A stretch of 64,000 nucleotides of DNA from Endomychus coccineus (GCA_958510875.1 OY294067.1:260835736-260899735), one strand, 5' to 3'; counted from the stretch's first letter, positions 1-12,840 are shown. Translations and numbers: made by a program. The notes: generated by a model from the sequence alone, not told the origin.

Positions 1-897
1 TCAAATTGCTACCAGTATTCATGCAAAGTTAACATTTAAATCAGTTAGAGGAAAATTCACACGATTAACAATAATCAAACAGATTTTCCATAAGATGAAT
101 ATTTGGTGACACAAATTGTTGAAAAAAAAACAGTCAAAACCAAAAGAATTTATTATCACGTTTGAAATATGTATAACATAGATTATAATTAATTCTGAAA
201 CTCAAATGAGATTTCACAAAATCAGTCAATGATTCTATTATAATATACAAGAAACTAAAAACTAATCCTAACTGTTCAGTACAAGAGTCCTAATTTTGGG
301 CGTTTCCGAATTTTAATCGTCCCTCCAAACTGTTGTAAAATTTACAAAACGATCCTTCAGAGATGGCCCATGAGCCATCCCAATTAAATAACATGGTAAA
401 CTTGCTTGTTTCTGGTTTGTATTAATTTGGGTTCACAAATTTGTAGTCTCAGGATAATTATTTTCAGGTACATTTTTCCTGACACGCAACTTAATTTCTT
501 CAAGTTTTCTGTTATTTCATGTTTTTAAATGAAAAAGTGAAAGTATTCAAATTAAAAAAATTATTATCTAGGTGTTTTTTCGTTTAATGTTAAGTTAATT
601 AGAATATTTCTGCAAAGTAATCTCTTAGGAAGTCAAATATGCAAGGCGTTGAAATTAACATACATTCAGTTCATGAAATACAAAACACTTTGATTGATAT
701 TAAATTTCAGTTGTACGTTGTTACAATTCAAATTCAGTAGTTGGTATTAAGCTACAATTATTGAATATTGCAATAATAATTATAATTGTTGGTTGAGAAA
801 TGTTCAGCATAACCTGTGAGCGGTGAGATTTCAAACCCTGACGTATGTCAGTTGAAATTTCAACCAACGTTATTGTGATTCGGTGAACCATAGGCGG
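1..897. other. intergenic or TE-derived DNA, no gene seen
   Basis: AT-rich sequence with no convincing coding exon on either strand. If the LTR/primer-binding-site signal that follows belongs to a minus-strand retroelement, this stretch is where its leader and gag would lie, but I recognise no gag or pol motif in it. Confidence 0.4.
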
Positions 898-1010
898 CCC
901 CACGTTGGGCGCCAAATGTGCTACTCACTTTCCACTAATTATGACGTAAGTAACAAAAGAGCTACTGCACGCGACTAGACTAGGCACTCTCGAGTTTTAT
1001 AACCCTAGTG
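898..1010 (-). mobile_element. LTR-retrotransposon LTR end with primer binding site (remnant)
   Basis: Read on the minus strand, an LTR-like end (...GTAGCACA) is followed after TT by TGGCGCCCAACGTGGGG (898-914), a typical retroelement primer-binding site complementary to a tRNA 3' end. Within the putative LTR, a minus-strand TATAAA lies near 993-1000, in a position suited to an LTR promoter. The outer LTR edge and the second LTR are not visible, and no gag or pol frame follows toward position 1. It is probably a 5' fragment of a Gypsy- or BEL-type element whose body is outside the window or deleted. Confidence 0.5.
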
Positions 1011-1859
1011 CATAACTTCAACTTTTATCAGTATTTTAACTGTAAACTAAACGAAAGTACTTTGTTCGTCATAATAACGCGATATTTTTTTAGTTTAAAG
1101 ACTTATGTAGCCTATTATTGCTTCAAATCAAGTAAAAAGTAGGCAAAAAAATTACACTAAAGAACTTGAATTCTAACATCATACATTCACATTTTCAAGT
1201 TAAAAATTACAAAGAATAGACTATAATACAAACGTACTCAAACGAATTATACATGCATTTGTTTTTGCAAAAAAAAATAAAAACTGTTTTTCATGATTTG
1301 TAAATGAGAAAACATGGCTTGTGCGCATCTCCTAAATATTGAGATGACGTGCTGACATTTTTTACACCAGTTTTTTTTATCCATTCGAATCTTTTTGAGA
1401 GGGGGAGAGTGCGGTTAAAATTGGGAACCGCCCAAAATAAGGGCCACCATACTGTTCAATGACTGAAAGACATTATACAGGTTCTACAATAATAGAATAA
1501 TGTTGGTAGTTAATAGTTTAAAATATATAGAAATTCCTGTAAACAATTATTGTTATTCAGGGGCTATGTGTTCATGATTCTTTTTACATACTTGATTTGT
1601 TTCAATATAGCTTTCGAATTTATAAAATTACAAATTTTCCCCAAATGTTCCAACTTTACATTATAAATATACATTCATTCAATGGACTACCCTTCAAATA
1701 TTATTTAAAAATGGCGAGTTCTTATATATGATGTATCAGAAGACGAACACTTCAATGTTTAAGCAAGAATAACCATGACACGAATATATATCATTTAAAT
1801 AATATCCTAATTACATTGTAACTAACACTTTGAATATAGTTAATAGTACAATAACAATT
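1011..1859. other. gene-free stretch downstream of HGSNAT
   Basis: AT-rich DNA with homopolymer runs and no coding exon seen. It should contain the 3' UTR and polyadenylation site of the minus-strand HGSNAT gene, but I could not pick a clear AATAAA close to the stop codon. Confidence 0.4.
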
Positions 1860-4800
1860 TTATATAGATAAGAATATATTTCGTTTGTACATAAAAATAG
1901 ACATAGCTACCCATAAAGCAGTACCCCACAAATTCATAAACAAATAAGTACTGTGTGTTTCACTTGTAGGGGTCCATGCAAAGGGAAACGTTTTCTTGAA
2001 TAATTCATGTCCAATGAATAAAAATAAGGAATTCATTCCGGGATAGAAGAATGGTCGTCCGCCCCATTTCCTCAAAATGTCAACGACAATAAACAAGAAT
2101 GACAGTATTACAAAAGCCATTGCAGATGATACCAATACATATGATAAAGACCACAGGTTTTTGTTTATTGGAATCACGCCATCATTTTTTGTAAACCCGC
2201 AAAGTCCGCCCCCTATCAGTCCCTGAAAGAAAATTCAATTTTAAAATCGGACCATTAAACGGGATATAGTATCTCATCGGACATATTCTTAAATTATCAA
2301 AGATAAATATTAGAATTAGGTAAGTATGAAATATAAAGTTCATCATTTACAAAACATTTAGTCGCCGTTGGAATGAGACCCAAGGGAATTTGTCTCTATA
2401 TTTCTTCGTCAAATTGAAACTGACTAATATTTTTAAGATTCTTCTATTTATACTTATTCAGAACAATCATCAGTGCAGTTAGAATTATGGATATGAAAGT
2501 TATTACAATAACGGAATTAAAACTTATTAAATCACTTGTAGTGTGATAGAATTAGCCTTTAGTAGATAATTATGACACAAATTGAAGAAACTAAAATCGA
2601 ACACTTTTTGATCATCGCGAATGATCCAAAAAAAAATGGTAAAAATGGCCAAAACCGGTTTTTCGCGTCGGACATCGTCGGATTGAGTTAAAAAAAAGCT
2701 TTTAATAAGCTTATGCGGCGTAAAAAGACGAAAAAAAATGAGCTACGGATGAACCCGATTGATCCAGCGGTGACCCCGCAAATTGCAAAAAAACCAACTC
2801 TTGTTCTTGTAAAGATTTAGATCTGAAATTTTAATAGGCTGTAACTTTTGTGCCCACCAAGTACCACACACAATTTCAGCAAGATCGGATGTATACTTTT
2901 TGCAAAACGCAGCTTAATGCAAAAAAATAACTTTTGTAAAATGGCCATAAAAAAGTTGTGGCGCGGTAACGCGCTATTTTTTTTAACTCAATCTGACGAT
3001 GTCCGACGCGAAAAACCGGTTTTGGCCATTTTTACCATTTTTTTGGACCATTTGCGATGATCAAAAAGTGTTCGATTTTAGTTCCTTCAATTTGTATCAT
3101 AATTATGTACTCAAGGCAATTTTTTTCTCCGAACTCAGAATTATGCTAAAATCACCGACATTTTTTGCACTATTGGTCAGACTGACAAAAATATTTTGTT
3201 ACTAGATTCTACAATATCAGACTGATACGATTCCGTAATCCAAAGAATATTTTAAACTTGGAAACTATTTTTATCTAGTTTTCCCCTCCTCTACGCAAAA
3301 CAAATAATATATAAAACTAAATTAAATTTGCCAGTGTGGGATATGAAGGTATGAGTTAACTAATTTTCTAATTCCAGAACAAATTCAGAGAGTGAAAACA
3401 GAACTTATACAAAAAGTTGTGGTCCTTATTGGAGAAAATGGGGTTAAGGTCTTAAGACTTACTATGTACGTAAATTACTGGTTTTAATCTATTTGCATTT
3501 TTTTTACAAGATTTGCAGTTGCAATTTTATTACAATAAAGTTGCTATCAAAGTGCGGTATCCCTGGGCGTATGCTAGAAATTTTGTTTAGAAATGTAGTA
3601 ATTTAATTTTGAATAATTTTGTCAGAATTTTGCCATTTGCCTGGAGAAAAAAATCAAATGTGATAGTCTATCCATACAATATTCACCATACTTACTAATA
3701 TTTTTCTACTTTTAGTTTTTGGATGTATTAGTGAAATTTTTGTAGACAAACCTACACTTTGGTGTGCAAGACTCATTCAAAGGTTCAATTAACATCCATG
3801 GCTCTTTTGATTGAAATATAATAAAGGTTTGAAAAAGTCAAGAAATCAAACCAAATCATGCATTCAATAATTCGTGGTAAAATAACGTTGGCGCCTTCTC
3901 TTTTTTGATCTGTCCCGTGCTTTTGATTGCTTAAACAATTCACATGTACGAAACTCTACTCGCTGGGAATACGAGGGCCCATGTTAGATTGGTTTAGATC
4001 TTACTTAACAGCTCGTAAAATAAGTGTGAAACTGAACGACGTTTCGTCAACTGAGTTTGAGATGAGTGAAGGAGTTCCCCAGGGATCAGTGTTAGGGCCA
4101 CTCATATTTTTTTATTTGTGAATGATCTGCCAATCATATAATTTTAGGACTGATAATATTGTTTGCAGATGATACGTCAATAGCAATTTCAGCACGGACT
4201 TTTGAAGAGCTGAGCGTTATCGCAAATACGGTTGCTGTTCAGTTTCACACTTGGTTTAAGGCGAATAGTCTAATACAAATGAGGAAAAAAACAAAATTGT
4301 GAACGTCTCTTTTTGCTCAAACTATGAGAATTGTAATTTTCTTATAAATAATGTTATCTTGAAGCCACAAAAGTGTTAGAAATTTCTAGGCTTCTATGCC
4401 ATATGTCAATTAAAATCAATATTAGACCAAAAATGTCTATTATGGAATGGTATATTGTCATCTTTCTAACAATGTCACTTTGTGGGGGAACTCAATAAAC
4501 CACCAGCGAGTTTTCATCGCTCAAAAGCGAGTGGTTAGACTAATGTTTAGCATGGGAAGAAGGGATTCCTGTCGACCTATTTTTGTATTAAACAAATTCA
4601 TGACATTCCCCAGCATCTATATCTATAAATGCCTATTAACAATAAGAAATAATTTGGACAATTACAAAACAAATTCTTACGAGACTAGACAGAAGTCAGC
4701 ATTAGCCATCAAAATACATAATACTTGTAAATATGAAAAAGTTACTTCCTATATAGTCATCAAACTATTTAATTATTTGCCCGAAAATATAAGAAATCTG

Positions 4801-7800
4801 GAATTTCGAAAGTTCAAGTCATCAGTTAAAACCATGCTTCTCAAGCATGCGTTTTATACTTTAGAGTTTAGATGAACACATGAACGAAATAAAATTAAAT
4901 TTTTAGTGTCTAAATTGTCCTCAAAATTTTAGTGTGTCTAAATTGTAGTATCGTTGTTATAATGTTTATATTTTATCAATTCTAGTTTTGTACCTCATTG
5001 TAACTTTATAATCTAACTTTATGATTGTAAATGCCACTTTTTATTATTCAATATGACGTGTCCTATCCATTTATGTAAATTGGCTTCTGGATAAATAAAA
5101 TATTCTATTCTATTCATGAAGTAGATATATGAAAAAATTTATTGAGTTCTTTTTTCGAAAGAACATGTATATTCAGATATGAAAAATGTATGTCCTGTCA
5201 GGTGAACAAAATATTGCCAGGACAATAGATGTGCACGAGAAATTTAAATTGAACATTTTGATAAAGAACTCAGCGAATTGGTAAGAATGTTTAGTGACTT
5301 TGATTGTTGCTTCAATTTCTTTGTGTACAAAATTGCACATATTTCGGGGACACTATGAGAGTAATAATGATTATTCTTCAAATCGAGGTCATTTCAAACA
5401 ATTTTAATTAGTAAGCGCTGTATTGTAATGATGGCATCAATTCAATTTTCCAAGCTATTAAAATTTTACACTTACAAGTACTAAGCCCCACAACAGCCAT
5501 CTGATAACTTTGCTTCGAACACTCTGGTAAGTGTTAAGAGTTCGACCAGCCTGAACACCAAGATGAACTACTACCACGGAAGTGAGTATTCCCAAAATAC
5601 CTGCAAAATTTTTCGATTATATCGTTCGATGACAAAAGAAAAACTATCATGATATACCTTCTGGATCATAGAACACCTTTGTTTCGTACATTTTTACCAC
5701 TGTGGGGTGTTTATACATGTGTTCTCCAAAAACTTCTCTGTCAATGTAACCTGCCACACCACCTGTGCAATTATAATGTTGGCCACCATCTTCCAAACCA
5801 CCTGGTCCTAAATATCCTTTACCACAGCCAGGAACATCAACCAAAAATGTTACACATGTATGAATGGTGGTTAAGATGAATACCAACAAATACTGCGCCC
5901 AAGCTGACGTAATATCATAAATGCAAGATATATTCTAAAATAGAGATTTAGTTATTAGGTTCATATATAAAACAATGCATGCAAATAACGTTCCTTTCAA
6001 ATATATGAGACCTGAGGACGAAATGGACCCAAGCAATAAGTACATACACTTGTGACAATAAATCCAATTATCTTAATTTTAAAATGTTCAAAGTATGTCA
6101 TTATTTCGTGCAAGCTTCTAGACCCATCCGTATACCAAATTGTGCCGTGCTTCGACGTGAGGCCATTTTCCCATTCCTCCCTCGAACCACAGGGCTTTGA
6201 TTCTGCCCTCGGTTCTAATGTCAGCCTTTCAGTTAAATAGACAGAATTGGTCTGCACTCCATCTCTTTAGGGAACCATTGCAGGTAAGCAGCATCGTTAT
6301 TGATAGGGGTGGCAGGCCCAACATCCTCGTGGATGTAAGGCCTCTGAGGAAGAGTCCCTGTATTCTGTCCAGAAATTTCTGGGCTGTAACCGGTTCGGAT
6401 CTTTTCCAGCATACGAGACTGCGAGTCTTGAGATAATAATAGCTGAGTAGATCCACATCAGCTGCTTAGGTCCCAAACCCCACTTCATGATATTTGCTCT
6501 CTTACACTGCCAAAAGATTATCATTTTGGCACCTGGTCTCCAGTTACTTATGCCAGAGTAGTTTTTTGGAAAAGTCAACTCATTTGCCCCCGATTACCAT
6601 TTTCATCAGAAGCTCGATTTTGTATCTTCTGGAGAAGATGTAGTTTTCTCTAACTGAATGGAGAGTTTGTTTTCTCTACACCAGACATCTGTATTATCAA
6701 GGCTTTTGGTACAAGCTCTTGCAAGGTACCCTCGTAGGCTGCTTGGAGAAGATAGCGATGTCACCCGCATAGCCTTAATACCAGCACTGTTTAACCTTAC
6801 TAGTACTTCATCCACGGCCAAACTCCATAAAAGGGGGGACGTACCCTCCTTGTGGACACCCTTCTGATACCGACCCTTTCAGAGTATAACCTTGCCACAT
6901 CCTGGAAAGGTGTCTACCTTCAAGGGTGTTGATAATCTACCCTATTGTCTCTCGCAGGATACCATGTCTCTTCGTCGCTTAAACAGAGCTCCTTGAAATC
7001 TTGTTAAAGGCCCCCTCTATGTCTAAGAAGGCACCAATGCAGAGTACCTTCCACTTCAGCTATTGCTCTATAAAGCCAACAGTCGAGTGGAGGGCTTTAG
7101 GACATGCATTCTCTTACACTCCTGTGGCATCTATTCTACCGCAATATAACCCCTCAAAACCACAGTTAGCGGAACCAGAATTGAGTCCAGACCCTTTTGC
7201 AGAAGTACTGGAAACAATCCATCAGGGCCCAGTGACTTGAACGCCTCAAAGGAGTTGATAGCTCCACTTTTTCAATGTTTACCACTTTTGCTGTCAGAGA
7301 GTCAGAAAGTATTATTAGGGATTTTTTTTAGAGAAAAACAGATAACGGATTGTTATTTAGGATAACGTTAAACTTACCTGTACCGATTTTAAGTGTTCTG
7401 AAATACAGGGTGTCCAAGAAATTAAAATAATTTGGATTTTAAAAATTCATAATGTAAATTCCTACTAGTATCTCTGAAGCTTGAATAGGACTTATCATTG
7501 AAATAATCACGAAACATTAATTTGATTTTTTATTACACTTATTATGATTTAAACTTTAAAGCATTATGAAAACAAATAAAACATTGACCACTTGAACAAT
7601 TTCCACTTTTCCTTGCATTACATCATTTGATTACGGTGAAAAAGCTTAGTGTGCTGTGAAAACAAGAAAAGATTATCTTAGTTAAAAGCTGTCAGTCGAT
7701 AATAATTAAGGAAACCAAATGATTCTCAATTATTTTATTGATAATCCACATTCAAGTTGCAGGGATGCTAGTAGAAATTTAAATATTTCCAAAAGCCAAA

Positions 7801-10573
7801 TCTGGAAATGTTTGAAGAAAAGCGGTGAGAAACATTTTAAGCCAAAATTTTCTTGAAGCTGGAGATGCTGAAGTATCTGAATTTTTAAAAAACATTTTGA
7901 ACACAGTTGAGGCTACATTAACGACCAATGGGATTGTATCATCACAAAATATCAGAATCTGGAGGTAAACGTTTTCTGTGGCATTTTAAACGAAAATATT
8001 ATCGGGCCATACCCTTTTATGAAAATTTAAATGCTGCCAGCTTTCTTAGATTTCTCCAAAATGAGTTTACCGATGCACTTGATGGCCTTCCTCTTCTTTA
8101 CCGCTACAATTGATACTTACAACTTGATGGAGTGAGCACCTATCCATAAAGCTATTAATTTGAAACAGTGGTTAAATGATAATTTTCCTAATCGTTGGAT
8201 CTGATTGAAATATTTTCAACATTATGTTTATTTTATTTTTACTAATGTAAGTATTTTTATTGTAAATCAATAGGACAATAAAATTATTCTTATTCTTATT
8301 CTATAGTCTTCTTATTCGTTGGCCGCCGAAGTCCTCGCACATTACGCCGCTTGATTTCTTTCTTTGGGAGACAATAAAACATGAAGTGTATGCCACAAGG
8401 CGAGAAGAACTTTGCGACAGCATCAGGGAAATTTGTCACAGTATAACTCCACAGCAGTTAAGAAATGTGATAAGGAGTAATCGGCTACAAATTGACAAGT
8501 GTATCAGGGAATTTGGTGGATTAGTGGAAATTACAAAAATTCAACATTAACAAATTTCTCATTTGTTAATTTAACGATAAAATTGTTTAATAATTGATAT
8601 TAGTGTCGATAAAAGTAAATTTTCTTTTCTTGGACACTCTGTATTTTCGAACACTGAAAATAGGTACAGGTAAGTTCAACGTTATCCTAAATAAAGATTC
8701 GTCGTCTGGTTTTCTCTAAAAAATCCCTAATAATATACTTTCTGAAATTTAAGTCAATAAAAGTGGTCGTAGGTGGGCATGATTACAGCCCAATACTGAA
8801 GTTATCCACTAGTTTAATGCACATTTTGAATACCAACCTAACAAAAAAAAGTTTATCAAAATCCGCCAAAAATATAAAAGTTACAAGGGTGGTAAATCTT
8901 TAACGTGGACACACTGTAAAAGCTAGAATAAAACATCGTTTCTGCCTAACATTTTTTTTGTTGCAATTTTCACCTTAAAATTTTCTCTTAGGCCTCCCAG
9001 TGGACTGACCTTGATCCATGAAGTCACATCATTCTTAACATAAATGAACTATAGTGTTTTTACTTACATCAGTTTCAATTCTTTTAGTTAGCAAAACTTC
9101 AAATAATCCAACAATTAGATATGTCACACCTAATCTTTGCAAGACTCCTGGATATCTTAAGTTTGCGATAGTTTTCAAATTATGATTGGAATTGATGACA
9201 ACGCCCAACAATATGAGAATAAGGGATCTTCTCAAGACTTGAAATACTAAGAGCCGACGAGGTACTGCAGCTCTCAGTTTGCGATGTAAAGATACAGTCA
9301 AAGAAAGTCCCATCAGCCACATAAACCTAAAACACATATGAAAAGTGAATTTCAAAATGTGATGTTGATGCATTCTTCTGATAATTCAAGTTTAACTAGA
9401 TTAGGTGTAGTAATTTTCATACCATGGGAATACCAAATCTGCAACAGTCAATCCATTCCAAATAGAGTGTCTAAAAAACCAATATTGTCCACCACCATAA
9501 TTAACAAAAATCATCAAAATAATACATAAACCTCTGAAAATATCTACTGATTTGATTCTTGTTGGATGCTTTTTAATAGCAGGTGATCTTAGAATTACTA
9601 GAGGTGCCGAGCCTGAGCCCAAATCCTGAAAATAATAATTTTATGCTACTATCTTCATAACTTTTCCATTACCAAAGCCATTACAATTATTAATCCACTA
9701 AATTGAAAGTATTTAATCAATTAAGGTTACAGTTATCATAAATCATTCAAAATTTTCCAATTCAGCAGAATTTTTGAACAAAGTTATTGATTAAATTGTA
9801 GAGCAAGTTACAGTCAATAAATGGTTTAAAGGGACCAACTTAAATGAAATTTGCAAATGCCATACAGTTTGATTGCAAAAGATAATAGGTAGGTACATTA
9901 ATATAGCTAGACTATAACTTCCAGAATATATACTTACATCTTCAACATCTGTGTTCCAATTGACGATCCTCCTCACTCTTCCAGAATACTTGTAAATACA
10001 TTTAACCATATACCATATTGTCCCGAAACAGAAGAGTATTATAAAAGCAGTAAGTATGGCTGAAAAAATTATAAATTCTATTGTTATTTAAAATAACTAC
10101 AATCCAACTGTATTTCCAATATCCCCAATTCTACCAGTGTCCATGAATAAGAGGTTAATTAATTTACTTACGCAAATATGGATTATCAGCAGGTTCTTTA
10201 ATGTAGATTGTATTACATGTTTCTGTAATGTTCCACCCATAACGAAAGTGTTCAGATAATAATTTTTGGTAACTAAAATTAATGCATTAAATAAACAAGC
10301 ACTTGTCATTAACTACGAGATCACTTACTTGCACCAGGACGCCCCATTCTTCACGTAATATAGTTGTATGGGATAATTTGAATTCAATAGAATAGATGTA
10401 TTTTGAGCAGGTCCTAAAGTAGCCAAATTTTGAAAATTACATTTGTGGCACTCATTGTATTGACCAAATACGTTAATTGATTCATTAAGAGTATTTATAA
10501 TATCTAGACAAGCCTCATCGTATATATATTGCGGATGTTTACTCAAGCACTTATTTGAGTTTTCTGTAAGCAT
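1860..10573 (-). CDS. Hgsnat: heparan-alpha-glucosaminide N-acetyltransferase (HGSNAT), multi-exon
   Basis: This is a lysosomal multi-pass membrane enzyme that moves the acetyl group of cytosolic acetyl-CoA onto terminal glucosamine of heparan sulfate in the lumen. Coding exons placed by splice consensus and phase, 5' to 3': 10573-10329, 10272-10172, 10059-9938, 9625-9423, 9326-9068, [short exon not found], 5903-5658, 5600-5476, 2222-1860 (TAA). Family hallmarks are [52 protein letters not shown] and FFYPGMNS. His209 of the model, just before SIWNG, matches the proposed active-site His269 of human HGSNAT. The exon at 5903 needs one extra base before CT-TGG, so an exon of length 3n+1 is missing between 9067 and 5904, a span now full of TEs. 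The first ATG has an in-frame stop upstream and no signal peptide, so a further 5' exon is possible. The identity is firm; the ends are less so. Confidence 0.93.
2561..3111. repeat. foldback / long inverted-repeat element in the last HGSNAT intron
   Basis: The two ends, about 2561-2690 and 2975-3111, are near-perfect inverted copies of about 120-135 bp. Both contain a CGAACACTTTTTGATCAT block and a GTCCGACGCGAAAAACC block read on opposite strands. The centre, about 280 bp, has no coding capacity. A transcript through it would form a long hairpin. No transposase is encoded, so it is non-autonomous. Confidence 0.8.
3895..5115 (+). mobile_element. 5'-truncated LINE (jockey/CR1-like) reverse transcriptase fragment
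   Basis: A degenerate non-LTR retrotransposon inside an HGSNAT intron, opposite in strand to the gene. Broken frames show reverse-transcriptase motifs: [11 protein letters not shown] and [11 protein letters not shown] near 3975-4105, then [10 protein letters not shown] near 4155-4190, and a C-terminal region (4447-4872) ending [18 protein letters not shown]...LKHAFY. Frameshifts near 4120 and 4290 separate the blocks. The 3' end is a TTCTA-type tandem tail near 5100-5115, as in many LINEs. The 5' part is missing. A minus-strand relative lies at 27140-27990. Confidence 0.85.
5990..7280 (-). mobile_element. degenerate LINE (R1/jockey-like) RT plus RNase H start
   Basis: On the minus strand, broken frames give [19 protein letters not shown] and SEGCPQGG (about 6930-6830), then [21 protein letters not shown] (about 6850-6760): the palm motifs of R1/jockey-type reverse transcriptases. 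TIWYTDGS near 6130-6150 is the first catalytic motif of an RNase H domain. Several frameshifts and stops make it dead. It lies in the HGSNAT intron where one coding exon could not be found. Confidence 0.75.
7406..8641 (+). mobile_element. Tc1/mariner-like transposon, inactivated
   Basis: The ends read CAGGGTGTCCAAGAAA at 7406 and its inverse (1 mismatch) up to 8641, flanked by TA on both sides (7404-7405, 8642-8643), the usual target duplication of this superfamily. Broken plus-strand frames show a helix-turn-helix part ([18 protein letters not shown] near 7740-7795), a middle part ([25 protein letters not shown]), LQLDG with the second catalytic Asp, and [22 protein letters not shown] (about 8323-8390) through to the stop near 8550. 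Frameshifts and a LINE tail inserted at 8199 inactivate it. Confidence 0.8.
8199..8312 (+). mobile_element. LINE 3' end inserted in the mariner transposase
   Basis: A 114-bp insert ends in repeated ATTCTT units (8284-8301), typical of a LINE tail. It is bounded by near-identical 10-mers TAATCGTTGG (8189-8198) and TATTCGTTGG (8313-8322), a likely target-site duplication. Removing the insert brings the NFPNRWI and WPP parts of the transposase together. Confidence 0.75.
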
Positions 10574-11088
10574 TGTCGATACAAATTCGTAGAATGTAAC
10601 TTTTTGAACTGTCTTTAAATACGCATTTGAATTTCTTCACCCAAGAGAATTCAGACTCAAGTGATTATATCAAATATGAAATATAACAATAGAATTGCAT
10701 ATACACAATGATAGACTGTGATTCACAATAACAACACAATAACACATAACGTCACTCATAAATTAATAAATTTATTCTGATTTATTTACATTTAAACATA
10801 GTAATCTATCATTAGCATAGATAATATATAGACTATTGTCCACTAAACATCGATTGCATCTTTCGATAGTTTCAAAAGTATTGGCACTGCTCTCGTCGTC
10901 TCTGGTGACAGCTACTCTACTACACAGAACAGTATACAGCATACATTGTACTGTGATTCAAGATAGTTGTTCTGTGTACACAAGCGTCTAGCAACTAGAA
11001 AAATCTAGACTATAGCAACCCTCGCCACCGCGACAAAGTGACATAAAAGCAGAACTGAATATACGGTCGTATATACACTTATACAGGT
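10574..11088. other. region upstream of HGSNAT
   Basis: This is the non-coding region 5' of the first recognised HGSNAT exon and presumably holds its 5' UTR and promoter. No clear core promoter motif or further coding exon was found. Short direct and inverted repeats (TATACGGTCGTATATAC near 11060) are visible. Confidence 0.35.
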
Positions 11089-11096
11089 CTGGGAAC

Positions 11097-12840
11097 CAGT
11101 GGCGGCTCGTGAACTTTTTAAGAGAGGAGGCTGGACATAAAATGTTTTTGTAAAAATATACTCTATTCGGCCAATTAATTTAACCTTCGCGCAGCGACCG
11201 TACCGGCTACTTCAGTGACAAAATTAATTGTTGCCCAGCAAGAACCAACGTGGAGGTATAGAGTTTCTCTTGGCAAAACATTTTTTCGTTCGTTATTTGT
11301 TTTTTATTTTATTCGGATTCTTAATATTTTTTCTTTTTTTTGGAATTTTCCATATTTAGTTTTTTTATTAATTTTGTTAACTTTTTTATATCCTAAAGTC
11401 TTTAGTATGCGAAAAATGATCAATAATATTATCATAAAATGTATCATTATTTTTAAGTGTTTTACTAAATCTTTTTCAATAGATATTGAACTAACATTGT
11501 ATAAACGATTTTGGCCCACTGTATTTCGCATGTAAGTTTTGATTCGTTTGGGAGTAGAAAATGATCTCTCCACCGATGCCGACGTGACAGGAATGGTGAC
11601 TATCAAACAAAATAGTTTATAAAACTGAGGTAAAACTTGTTGCAAATCATTGTCTATCATATATTTCATCTCATATCGGCGTGACAGTCGTACTGGCCTA
11701 AAATATCTTTATCCGAGTATACAACGCATAATTCATTGTGCAGTGCTATTTTATCTATTTTAGAACTAAGTTATCTAAAAGTCTATTGGGAAAGATTCGA
11801 AAAATCTTCTATTCGTCAAGTCGAATAACTTCAATTCATGTAAATCGGAAAATCGAATCTCAATTTGACCTTTAATAGTATCTAAAATTTCAAAAGTTGT
11901 TTTTATAATGTATTTTCTTTTCTACCAAATTATATGTTTCCCTCCTTTTCGCGGGAGGAGCCTCATCAGTTGGAAAATTTTCCAATATAATATTAAAATA
12001 AAATTCTGTATTACGGAAACTTGAAATTTTATCAATGAGATGTTTCATCTCTTGAATAAATTATATCAGTGAATGTATGCTGTAAAATTTGAAAAATAAC
12101 ATCAGTTTGTTCAAATATTAATTCAAAAGTATCAAGAAGAAACAAGTATTCTTCATTTTCTAAATAAGATTTTAAACCAACAGCAGTATTTAATGATCTG
12201 TTAAAAGGTCATCACTGTTTAATATAAAATCAAATGTTTCAATTGATTTGTCTTTATTTTTATGGATGGTAAACACTGCACGTGATGTAAAATTCCATCG
12301 AGCTTTAAAAAAAAACACTAATAATCCACTAAATGGATTTTCTAAAAAGTCAGCAACTAAATCACACACTCATTTTGAATTTCAATAATTTACCTAACAG
12401 ACAAATTCCAATCTAACCTTACTTCGCGTGGCGTCACAAAACAAACACCGACGCAACACGCATGTGTCGCATTCCATACCACCGAGCGTACTGAGCAGTG
12501 AGCTGAAAGGCCGGCGGCTAAAGAGAGAACTCTTTGCCGGCGGCAGGCTAGCCTGCTGAGAGTGATGCCATTTTATCTATGTTCTACGGTATTTAGCAAT
12601 TGAACTGGTCGGAAAAACGGCAACTGTGTTGAGCAGCAGGTGTTTACTGTTTAAGGTTTGAAATATATACAGAGTCTAGCCTCAGGGCACTGTTGCCAGA
12701 TTAAAATAACCACTGAGAACGGGGAATTAATTGTAAAATTTAAAAAATTATCAGAGGAACAGGAAATAAAATGAATGATCTACAAGATAAATTGGTGAGG
12801 AGGCTGAGCCTCCTTAGCCTCCTTCGAGGAGCCGCCACTG
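11097..12840 (-). mobile_element. hAT transposon with perfect 8-bp target duplication
   Basis: The element starts CAGTGGCGGCTCGTG and ends in its inverse AGGAGCCGCCACTG. CTGGGAAC occurs exactly on both sides (11089-11096 and 12841-12848), the 8-bp duplication expected of hAT. On the minus strand, 11669-11440 encodes PQFYKLFCLIVTIPVTSASV followed by ERSFSTPKRIKTYMRN and ISIEKDL, the C-terminal hAT dimerisation region of a ZMYM1-like transposase. The upstream part is degenerate with many stops, so the element is no longer autonomous. It sits between HGSNAT and the Penelope-like fragment. Confidence 0.88.

Larger units (their letters stand above)
7302..8746. mobile_element. palindromic MITE split by a mariner insertion
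   Basis: Bases 7302-7403 and 8644-8746 are inverted copies about 100 bp long, beginning TCAGAAAGTAT and both containing the blocks TTTAGGATAACGTT and CTTACCTGTACC. They meet in a TA-centred palindrome (GTGTTCTGAAA-TA). The mariner-like element 7406-8641 sits exactly at that TA. This reads as a small hairpin MITE with a second transposon inserted in its centre. Alternatively, the whole unit is one transposon with long inverted ends. Confidence 0.7.

Noticed and set aside
8893..8921. Minus-strand TGTGTCCACGTTAAAGATTT as the missing HGSNAT exon
   Set aside because: It follows an AG and is followed by a GT, and its translation (CVHVKDLPP) faintly resembles the expected region, but its length (29 nt) gives the wrong phase for both neighbours.
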